From Parachlamydiaceae bacterium (GTDB lineage Bacteria; Chlamydiota; Chlamydiia; Chlamydiales; Parachlamydiaceae): DNA of 5,663 nucleotides. Positions 1 through 4,689 of this stretch are shown piece by piece. The stretch covers positions 1 to 5,663 of the forward strand of contig JAUXSJ010000287.1 of assembly GCA_030679615.1 (NCBI GenBank). Direction: 5' to 3'. Each line of letters starts with the position of its first letter. The first letter of the stretch is position 1. A model generated the notes under the pieces. The model was not told the origin of the DNA and ran no database searches. It saw nothing but the letters and a program-made list of their open reading frames with translations. The position numbers and the translations under genes are program-made.

Positions 1-2000
1 TTAATCCTGACGAAGCAGAAAAATTTTTACATGCTGAATGGCTTGTGACAAATGGAATGGGTGGCTATTCATCCAGTTCAATTTTTGGTATGACAACACG
101 AAAATATCATGGAATTTTAGTAGCAGCCTTCCCTCCCCCATTTGGAAGAACAATTATGTTCAATCACATCTCAGAACAACTAATTTTTCCAGATAATCAG
201 CGATTTTCACTAGGTTGTGAAGAATTATCCGATGGCACATTACATCTGGAAGGAATGACTTTATTAAAAGAATTTCATCTAGAAGGTGGGATGCCCATAT
301 GGATTTATGAAGTCAATGGTTGCTTAATTGAAAAAAGAATCACATTAATCCATCTTCAAAACACCGTTCATATAACATACAAAATGCTTAATCAGGATGG
401 TCAAGCTCGTTTATTACTACAACCATCTTTTAATTTTCGTCCACATGAATCAGAAGTCAACACGCCTTTAGGTCGACCTTATACGATCAAGGCTATTCAA
501 AATGAATTTGAAATCACTAATTCTGACCTTCCTCCCCTTAGATTAAAAATGGAAGGCAAGCGTCATAAATTTATTTTAGAAAACCATCGAAAAAGCAATA
601 TTTTTTTCAGATTCGAATCCAAACGTGGCTATGAATCTCTTGGTGAATTATGGAGTCCCGGTTATTTTAAAGTCGATATTGATTTTAATAATTCTGTCAC
701 ATTAATCGCTTCAACTGAAAATTGGAATATTATCAATGCAATGAACAATCAAGAAGTTTTAAATTCTGAATATGAACGTCGAAATCAACTTCTTTATGCA
801 GCCCCGATAAAAGCAAGAAATGGCATGGGTGGTGAATTGATTTTAGCAGCCGATCAATTTATTATCACTCCCCAAGGTCGTATTGAAGATGCAGCTAGAG
901 CTCATGCCAATGGAGATGAAATTCGCACAATTATTGCGGGATACCATTGGTTTACAGATTGGGGTCGAGATACAATGATTGCCTTAGAAGGTTTAACTTT
1001 AAGTACAGGAAGATTTCATGAAGCTAGGTGGATTTTAAGAACATTTGTTCATTATGTCAAAGACGGACTTATACCTAACATGTTTCCTGAAGGAAAGAAT
1101 GAAGGTCTATACCACACAGCAGATGCGACATTATGGTTTTTTCATGCCATTGATCGCTATTATGAAATCACAAGAGATAAAGAAACTCTTTCTTTTTTAC
1201 TTCCTACGCTATTAGACATTTTTAATGCTCATGTAAAAGGAACTCGTTTTGGTATAGGAATTGATCCGCAAGATGGATTACTTAAACAAGGGGCTGAAGG
1301 ATATCAATTAACCTGGATGGATGCCAAAGTTGGTGATTGGGTCGTCACACCAAGACGTGGTAAACCTGTTGAAATTAATGCTCTCTGGTATAATGCATTG
1401 CGGTTATTAGAAAATTGGATCAAAGATGAAAAAGGTGAACAAGCCTCAATCGTCATTAAAGAACTTGCAGATAAGGTCTATCATTCATTTAATGAGCGTT
1501 TTTGGTATGCAGAAGGTCAATATCTTTATGATGTAATTGACGGAGAAAAAGGAATGGATTCATCCTGTCGCCCAAATCAACTATTAGCCATTTCTCTAAA
1601 ACATGCTGTTCTTGAATTTTCTCGCTGGGAATCAGTCCTAAAGATTACTAAAGAGCGTTTACTTACACCATTTGGCTTACGTTCCTTAGCCCCTGAATGT
1701 TGTGATTATAAATCTAGATACGATGGAGACCTCCGATCACGTGATGCAGCGTATCACCAAGGAACAGTCTGGACTTGGTTGATTGGACCATTTATTGATG
1801 CTTGGATTAAATGCTATCCCGACGACAGGATTGGATCTCGTCGTTTTCTAGAAGGTTTTGAAAATCATCTTAGCGATGGAGGAATTGGATCAATTAATGA
1901 AATTTTTGACGCTGTAGATCCTTATACTCCAAGAGGTTGCATTGCTCAGGCATGGAGCGTTGCTGAAGTTCTTCGTTGCTGGTTAAAAACAGCAGAATAG
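1..2000 (+). CDS. Glycogen debranching enzyme (amylo-alpha-1,6-glucosidase, GH133-like), 5'-truncated by the window edge
   Basis: This enzyme would hydrolyse alpha-1,6 branch points (limit-dextrin stubs) of glycogen in the cytoplasm. The reading frame is open from base 3 (first codon AAT), and 665 residues are visible before TAG at 1998-2000. The GTG at 45 is not the start: the frame continues upstream, and EWLVTNGMGGYSSSS, the conserved opening of the GDE N-terminal domain, straddles it. The following TTRKYHGILVAA is also typical. The C-terminal (alpha/alpha)6-barrel part has FTDWGRDTMIALEGL (951-995), TWMDA (1311-1325), TPRRGKPVEINALWYNAL (about 1347-1400) and YHQGTVWTWLIGPF (1752-1793). 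The Asp of WMDA is the likely catalytic acid by analogy with the eukaryotic debranching enzyme's WMDK motif; this is inference. Chlamydiae usually carry the unrelated GH13 debranching enzyme GlgX, so this would be a second type. The small membrane-protein gene starts 40 bases downstream. Family assignment is firm; exact substrate is not. Confidence 0.93.
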   Translation, partial: NPDEAEKFLHAEWLVTNGMGGYSSSSIFGMTTRKYHGILVAAFPPPFGRTIMFNHISEQLIFPDNQRFSLGCEELSDGTLHLEGMTLLKEFHLEGGMPIWIYEVNGCLIEKRITLIHLQNTVHITYKMLNQDGQARLLLQPSFNFRPHESEVNTPLGRPYTIKAIQNEFEITNSDLPPLRLKMEGKRHKFILENHRKSNIFFRFESKRGYESLGELWSPGYFKVDIDFNNSVTLIASTENWNIINAMNNQEVLNSEYERRNQLLYAAPIKARNGMGGELILAADQFIITPQGRIEDAARAHANGDEIRTIIAGYHWFTDWGRDTMIALEGLTLSTGRFHEARWILRTFVHYVKDGLIPNMFPEGKNEGLYHTADATLWFFHAIDRYYEITRDKETLSFLLPTLLDIFNAHVKGTRFGIGIDPQDGLLKQGAEGYQLTWMDAKVGDWVVTPRRGKPVEINALWYNALRLLENWIKDEKGEQASIVIKELADKVYHSFNERFWYAEGQYLYDVIDGEKGMDSSCRPNQLLAISLKHAVLEFSRWESVLKITKERLLTPFGLRSLAPECCDYKSRYDGDLRSRDAAYHQGTVWTWLIGPFIDAWIKCYPDDRIGSRRFLEGFENHLSDGGIGSINEIFDAVDPYTPRGCIAQAWSVAEVLRCWLKTAE

Positions 2001-2030
2001 TGTATTCTAATATCATCTTAATTAAATAAA

Positions 2031-2036
2031 AGAGGA
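2031..2036 (+). promoter_or_regulatory. Ribosome binding site of the small membrane-protein gene
   Basis: AGAGGA lies four bases before the ATG at 2041. It supports that start and the hydrophobic reading frame over the overlapping frame that begins at 2061. No promoter is obvious in the 40-base gap, so co-transcription with the debranching enzyme gene is likely. Confidence 0.6.
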
Positions 2037-2040
2037 TATC

Positions 2041-2289
2041 ATGAATTTTGAAGATATCACATGGATTTTCGTTGCCACATCTGTCATTGGAAACGCTTTC
2101 GTTATCAAAAAAAATGTTGGCGGACAATGGATTTGTGCAATAGCAAACTTAGGTTGGATGTGTTTCGATATTTCCATTGGGGCTTATTCTCAGGCAGTCT
2201 TGTTTGGAATTTATTTTTTTATTTGTATTTGGGGAGTTATTGTATGGAGCAAAGAGAAAGAAAACAGTCTCATTTCACTCTCTGATTAA
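2041..2289 (+). CDS. Small three-helix membrane protein, function unknown
   Basis: This 82-residue protein is mostly hydrophobic. Three membrane segments are visible at about residues 7-24, 30-47 and 51-70, followed by a charged tail (WSKEKE) expected on the cytoplasmic side. There is no signal peptide cleavage site and no enzymatic motif. The third segment (QAVLFGIYFFICIWGVIVW) recalls the small half-domains of PnuC/PQ-loop-type membrane proteins, but the resemblance is too weak to name a function. The size and topology also match the N-terminal membrane part of the Popeye-like protein encoded next (2471-3142), which may be relevant to its role. It is preceded by a Shine-Dalgarno sequence and probably shares a transcript with the debranching enzyme gene. 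I do not recognise the family with certainty. The gene call is supported by the hydrophobic, evenly spaced helices, the ribosome binding site and the tight spacing. Confidence 0.75.
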   Translation: MNFEDITWIFVATSVIGNAFVIKKNVGGQWICAIANLGWMCFDISIGAYSQAVLFGIYFFICIWGVIVWSKEKENSLISLSD

Positions 2290-2470
2290 TATCAATTTTT
2301 TATTTAATTAATCTTATTTTTTTTAAAATTTTAAATTGTCGAATAAAAAAAATTCATTTTAACTTTCATAAAAATTTACACTTATTCCTTTCATATGTTA
2401 ATATTAAATTCGCTAGATCATTAATCATCAAAACTCATGTTAATCATTCAATACCAAAGATTGACTGTCA
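2290..2470. other. AT-rich intergenic spacer with a weak candidate promoter
   Basis: This 181-base spacer has no credible gene. CAATTT (2293-2298) and AAATTG (2333-2338) can pair around T-runs and may help end transcription, but the stem is short and pure AT apart from its terminal pair. TTTACA at 2375-2380 with TAATAT at 2399-2404 (18-base spacing) is a weak sigma70-like candidate promoter for the gene at 2471. Such matches are common by chance in sequence this AT-rich. Confidence 0.3.
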
Positions 2471-3142
2471 ATGAATCATGACCTAATTACTTTTCTCGGT
2501 AATCTCAATTACATATTGATTGCTGCTGCCTTCATGATGAGTAATATTCTTTATTTACGTATATTAACCATTCTTTCAAGTATTTGCGCCGTTATTTATT
2601 ATTTAAATTATTTAAATAATCCTTTATGGATCAATGTTTTTTGGGAATCTACTTTTATTTCAATCAATTTATTTCAAATTTTCCTCATCTATTACGCAAA
2701 ACGCTCAGTTTATTTTGATGAAGAAGAAAAACAAATTTACGAAGACATTTTTCCAAAGTTAACGACATCGGAATACCGAAAATTGCTTAAAATTAGTAAT
2801 TTTGTTGATGCTGAAAAAGATGAGATTCTTATTGAACAAGGAACACAAGTTCTATATTTGATTCTCATTTGTCAAGGTTTAGTCAGCATTGAAATCGATG
2901 GAAAGATCACTGCTTATTGCGGAGTTGGAAACCTGCTTGGTGAAATGAGTTTTGTCTCAGGAAAACCAGCAACAGCAACAGTTCGTGTTGTGCAACCCAC
3001 AAGATATATTGTGTGGTTGCAAAAAGATTTAGAGAAATTATTACACAACAATCCAGAAATGTTAAAAAGTATGCAAATTGTTTTTAACACTGATCTAATT
3101 AAAAAATTGAATGCCCCGCCAGTCAAGCCTTTAGAAATTTAA
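2471..3142 (+). CDS. Popeye-like membrane protein with C-terminal cyclic-nucleotide-binding-type domain
   Basis: The 223-residue protein probably sits in the inner membrane with a cytoplasmic ligand-sensing domain. Three hydrophobic helices lie at about residues 12-30, 31-48 and 54-75. The linker after them (YYAKRSVYFDEEEKQIYEDI, then FPKL) strongly resembles the linker of animal Popeye (POPDC) proteins, where helix 3 leads into V-x-F-D and an L/I-Y-x-x-x-F pattern. Residues about 95-190 form a beta-roll of the CRP/cNMP-binding type: EKDEILIEQGTQV, then LYLILICQGLVSIEIDGK, then the phosphate-binding cassette LLGEMSFVSGKPATATV (155-171). Gly157 and Glu158 match CRP G71/E72, but the position of CRP Arg82 is Ala167. 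No DNA-binding helix-turn-helix follows; the protein ends about 30 residues later. It is shorter than animal POPDC proteins (about 350 residues). No good Shine-Dalgarno precedes the ATG, and an in-frame TGA at 2462 limits upstream extension to a possible CTG at 2465. Ligand and partners are unknown. Confidence 0.75.
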   Translation: MNHDLITFLGNLNYILIAAAFMMSNILYLRILTILSSICAVIYYLNYLNNPLWINVFWESTFISINLFQIFLIYYAKRSVYFDEEEKQIYEDIFPKLTTSEYRKLLKISNFVDAEKDEILIEQGTQVLYLILICQGLVSIEIDGKITAYCGVGNLLGEMSFVSGKPATATVRVVQPTRYIVWLQKDLEKLLHNNPEMLKSMQIVFNTDLIKKLNAPPVKPLEI

Positions 3143-3227
3143 TTTTGCAACCTGCTTAAAATTTGAAAACAAAAAAACAAGAGCAGGATAGGCAGAATAA
3201 TTACGTCTTTTAAAAAATAATTAATAA

Positions 3228-3310
3228 ATGTTATATATGTATACTACTATAGATCAATTTTAACGCAGAGGCGGGGAGACGCAAGAGACGGGGAGAAAAA
3301 CATTTAAATA
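3228..3310 (+). repeat. Left inner arm of the fold-back element
   Basis: This 83-base arm pairs with 3330-3413. It has an AT-rich outer half and a GC-rich block (about 3264-3296) that contrasts sharply with the AT-rich surroundings. Within the block CGGGGAGA occurs at 3272-3279 and 3289-3296, and GAGACG at 3276-3281 and 3285-3290, giving a small internal direct-repeat structure. Confidence 0.93.
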
Positions 3311-3329
3311 TAAAATTATCTATATCTTT

Positions 3330-3413
3330 TATTTAAATGTTTTTCTCCCCCGTCTCTTGCGTCTCCCCGCCTCTGCGTTAAAATTGATCTATAGTAGTAT
3401 ACATATATAACAT
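3330..3413 (-). repeat. Right inner arm of the fold-back element
   Basis: This 84-base arm is the reverse complement of 3228-3310 with one additional C in the run at 3347-3351. Near identity over more than 80 bases suggests recent formation or continued homogenisation of the two arms. Confidence 0.93.
3384..3411 (+). promoter_or_regulatory. Promoter-like sequence inside the right arm, reading outward
   Basis: TTGATC (3384-3389) and TATAAC (3406-3411) are 16 bases apart, matching sigma70 -35 and -10 hexamers at 4/6 and 5/6 positions. By symmetry the left arm carries the same pair on the - strand (3252-3257 and 3230-3235), so both would fire outward from the element. Low confidence because AT-rich arms produce such matches easily, and the terminator-like T-run lies just downstream. 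Confidence 0.25.
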
Positions 3414-3447
3414 CCTCATTATCCTGCCTATCCTGCTCATCCTGTTT
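3412..3447 (+). repeat. Four tandem 9-base repeats (ATCCTGNNN)
   Basis: Consecutive units are ATCCTCATT (3412-3420), ATCCTGCCT (3421-3429), ATCCTGCTC (3430-3438) and ATCCTGTTT (3439-3447). The first six bases are conserved with one change in the first unit, and the last three vary. On the left side of the element, 3181-3198 carries two units in reverse complement (GAGCAGGAT, AGGCAGAAT), so the left array looks shortened or decayed. Confidence 0.8.
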
Positions 3448-3561
3448 TTTTTATTTCAATGCGGATTTCCGTCCTTCTCCTCATTCTTTCTACTAATTTA
3501 CCCTACTCATCTTCAATGTCCTGTAAAAAAATAATTAGATCATTAAACACTAATAAACTCT

Positions 3562-3590
3562 TTGTCAAAAATAACTCTATTCTCTATACT
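3562..3590 (+). promoter_or_regulatory. Sigma70-type promoter of the rpsL-rpsG-fusA operon
   Basis: TTGTCA (3562-3567) and TATACT (3585-3590) each match the consensus at 5 of 6 positions with the ideal 17-base spacer. Transcription would start near 3597, giving a leader of about 67 bases before rpsL. The leader can form a small hairpin (GAATC 3599-3603 with GATTC 3609-3613). This is the best promoter in the window and sits where the chlamydial ribosomal operon needs one. Confidence 0.7.
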
Positions 3591-3648
3591 TTGAAACTGA
3601 ATCATTACGATTCGTTTTGTAATTTAGAATTGGATTTAACCTAATTAG

Positions 3649-3654
3649 AAGGAG
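3649..3654 (+). promoter_or_regulatory. Ribosome binding site of rpsL
   Basis: AAGGAG sits nine bases before the ATG at 3664, within the purine-rich stretch AGAAGGAGAAGG. It fixes the rpsL start. Confidence 0.85.
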
Positions 3655-3663
3655 AAGGCAAAC

Positions 3664-4041
3664 ATGCCGACTATTCAACAACTCGTACGCAAACCACGTA
3701 GGCCCAAAGTACGTCGCAGTAAATCACCAGCACTACAAAGTTGCCCGCAACGACGTGGCGTTTGCTTGCAAGTTAAAACAAAAACACCAAAGAAACCAAA
3801 CTCTGCACTACGTAAAGTAGCATGGGTAAGACTTTCAACTGGTCAAGAAGTTATTGCATACATTGGTGGTGAAGGACACAATCTACAAGAACACAGTATT
3901 GTACTTGTAAGAGGCGGAAGGGTAAAAGACTTACCTGGGGTTCGTTATCATATTGTTCGCGGAACATTAGACTGTGCGGCTGTTAAAGACCGTAAGCAAG
4001 GAAGATCTAAATACGGGGCGAAACGTCCTAAGAAAAAGTAA
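3664..4041 (+). CDS. rpsL: 30S ribosomal protein S12
   Basis: S12 sits at the decoding centre of the small ribosomal subunit and influences tRNA selection accuracy. The 125-residue protein is full length (E. coli S12 is 124) and collinear with the family, from MPTIQQLVRKPRRPK to a basic tail ending RSKYGAKRPKKK. The decoding-site loops are intact: TPKKPNSALRK (41-51), with Lys44 at the position altered in many streptomycin-resistant mutants, and GGRVKDLPGVRYH (84-96), with Lys88 and Asp89, the residue that RimO methylthiolates in some bacteria. Nothing suggests a streptomycin-resistance allele. CLQVKTKTPKKPN and VAWVRLS are chlamydial-type variants. It is the first gene of the rpsL-rpsG-fusA cluster, driven by the promoter at 3562-3590, and is separated from rpsG by a 159-base structured spacer. 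Confidence 0.99.
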   Translation: MPTIQQLVRKPRRPKVRRSKSPALQSCPQRRGVCLQVKTKTPKKPNSALRKVAWVRLSTGQEVIAYIGGEGHNLQEHSIVLVRGGRVKDLPGVRYHIVRGTLDCAAVKDRKQGRSKYGAKRPKKK

Positions 4042-4042
4042 C

Positions 4043-4072
4043 GCTAGAATATTCCACAATGAATATTCTGGT
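4043..4072 (+). promoter_or_regulatory. Hairpin 1 in the rpsL-rpsG spacer
   Basis: AGAATATT (4046-4053) pairs perfectly with AATATTCT (4062-4069) around an eight-base loop. The stem extends outward by G-U and C-G pairs to 4043-4072. It begins immediately after the rpsL stop and has no T-run, so it is not a standard terminator. It could stabilise the 3' end of the rpsL message, or form part of a control region for rpsG. Confidence 0.65.
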
Positions 4073-4073
4073 T

Positions 4074-4110
4074 CGTGATTTGCGCTTTTTATAAAAAAAC
4101 GTCAATCACG
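4074..4110 (+). promoter_or_regulatory. Hairpin 2 in the rpsL-rpsG spacer
   Basis: CGTGATT (4074-4080) pairs with AATCACG (4104-4110). After one mismatch, three more pairs form (4082-4084 with 4100-4102, one of them G-U). After another mismatch, TTTTT (4086-4090) pairs with AAAAA (4094-4098) around a three-base loop. This makes one long interrupted helix of about 15 pairs, the most elaborate structure in the spacer. Confidence 0.65.
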
Positions 4111-4114
4111 CACA

Positions 4115-4139
4115 GGTGGTAAAAAAAAATTTTACAACC
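4115..4139 (+). promoter_or_regulatory. Hairpin 3 in the rpsL-rpsG spacer
   Basis: GGTGGTAAAA (4115-4124) pairs with TTTTACAACC (4130-4139) with a single mismatch and a five-A loop. It ends about 60 bases before the rpsG start. Together with the two hairpins upstream it forms a consecutive stem-loop series. Confidence 0.6.
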
Positions 4140-4191
4140 AGGTGAATCTTGTAGATTTTCCATTTAAAAATAGATTTAATTACTCGATATT

Positions 4192-4195
4192 GAGG
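4192..4195 (+). promoter_or_regulatory. Ribosome binding site of rpsG
   Basis: GAGG lies five bases before the ATG at 4201. It is weaker than the sites of rpsL and fusA, which would suit a gene whose translation is regulated, but this is inference. Confidence 0.65.
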
Positions 4196-4200
4196 AAATC

Positions 4201-4674
4201 ATGTCACGAAGACACAGTGCAGAAAAACGTCAAACAGAGCCGGATCCATTATATGGAAGCACGGTTCTAGGAAAATTTATTAACAAAGTGATGCAGCAAG
4301 GGAAAAAATCAACAGCTCGTCGCATTGTTTACGGAGCGCTAGATAAATTCGCTAAGCGTGTCAAGTCTGAAAATCCTTTAGAAGTTTTTGAGCAAGCGCT
4401 AGATAACGCTCAACCTGCTCTTGAAGTAAAATCTCGTCGTATTGGAGGAGCAACTTACCAAGTTCCAATGGAAATTCCTGCTGGCCGTCGTATGTCCATG
4501 GCTATGCGTTGGATCATCAACCATTCACGTGCAAAAGCTGGTCGTTCAATGGAAGATGCTCTTGCAGGCGAATTGACTGATTGCTTTAACAATCAGGGTA
4601 CGACAATTAAGAAGAAGGAAGACACCCACCGGATGGCAGATGCTAACAAAGCATATGCTCATTTTAGATGGTAG
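4201..4674 (+). CDS. rpsG: 30S ribosomal protein S7
   Basis: S7 is a primary 16S rRNA-binding protein that nucleates assembly of the 30S head and lines the E-site region. The 157 residues agree with the usual bacterial length. Family hallmarks are visible: the N-terminal MSRRHSAEKR, DPLYGSTVLGKFINKVMQQG (residues 15-34), KSRRIGGATYQVPMEI (about 77-92), MAMRWIINHSR (about 99-109) and the C-terminal DTHRMADANKAYAHFRW, which is close to the universal TH-RMAEANKAFAHYRW ending. In the E. coli str operon, S7 represses its own translation by binding mRNA between the S12 and S7 genes; the structured spacer upstream here may serve the same purpose. The fusA start follows 15 bases after the stop, so the two are translated from one message. 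Confidence 0.99.
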   Translation: MSRRHSAEKRQTEPDPLYGSTVLGKFINKVMQQGKKSTARRIVYGALDKFAKRVKSENPLEVFEQALDNAQPALEVKSRRIGGATYQVPMEIPAGRRMSMAMRWIINHSRAKAGRSMEDALAGELTDCFNNQGTTIKKKEDTHRMADANKAYAHFRW

Positions 4675-4681
4675 AAGGAGG
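4675..4681 (+). promoter_or_regulatory. Ribosome binding site of fusA
   Basis: AAGGAGG starts directly after the rpsG stop codon and lies eight bases before the fusA ATG at 4690. It is a near-ideal Shine-Dalgarno sequence, consistent with very high EF-G synthesis. Confidence 0.88.
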
Positions 4682-4689
4682 AAACTTGT

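Larger units (their letters stand above)
3181..3452. terminator. Terminator-like hairpin downstream of the Popeye-like gene
   Basis: The outer stem (3181-3200 with 3419-3438) closes a long, very stable inner hairpin. It is followed on the + strand by eight T residues (3445-3452) and preceded by seven A residues (3171-3177), which read as a T-run on the - strand. This has the layout of a bidirectional intrinsic terminator and would separate the Popeye-like gene from the ribosomal operon. The stem is far longer than an ordinary terminator, so termination may be incidental to what the element is. Confidence 0.45.
3163..3459. repeat. Large fold-back inverted repeat element
   Basis: The whole block folds back on itself. 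The inner arms, 3228-3310 and 3330-3413, are exact reverse complements except for one extra C in the right arm (C5 at 3347-3351 against G4 at 3290-3293), with a 19-base loop at 3311-3329. Further out, 3181-3200 pairs with 3419-3438 with one mismatch, and the ends 3163-3179 pair with 3443-3459 with two mismatches across an A/T run. The two stem parts are separated by an uneven internal loop (27 bases on the left, 5 on the right). The element lies between the Popeye-like gene, whose stop is 21 bases upstream, and the rpsL promoter. It has no coding capacity, so it is neither an intact insertion sequence nor a clear MITE: I see no target-site duplication. It may be a dispersed fold-back repeat. 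Confidence 0.93.

Noticed and set aside
45..47. GTG as start codon of the debranching enzyme
   Set aside because: The frame is open to the window edge and the conserved motif EWLVTNGMGGY begins upstream of this codon, so the gene starts before the window.
1894..2127. 77-codon minus-strand frame across the debranching enzyme end
   Set aside because: It lies antisense to two supported genes, with no ribosome binding site or recognisable motif.
2061..2285. 74-codon frame overlapping the small membrane protein
   Set aside because: It is an out-of-frame shadow: Cys/Trp-rich with irregular composition, and without its own ribosome binding site, unlike the frame from 2041.
2914..3126. 70-codon minus-strand frame inside the Popeye-like gene
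   Set aside because: It is antisense to a gene with clear domain structure and has no supporting features.
3163..3459. CRISPR array or intact insertion sequence
   Set aside because: There are no evenly spaced direct repeats with unique spacers and no transposase frame; the structure is a single inverted repeat.
3459..3644. 61-codon open frame between the fold-back element and rpsL
   Set aside because: It has no ribosome binding site, no recognisable protein features, and it overlaps the rpsL promoter at 3562-3590.
4149..4180. Internal promoter for rpsG (TTGTAG with TAGATT or TTTAAT)
   Set aside because: The hexamers are weak or badly spaced (20 bases for the better -10), as expected by chance in AT-rich sequence.
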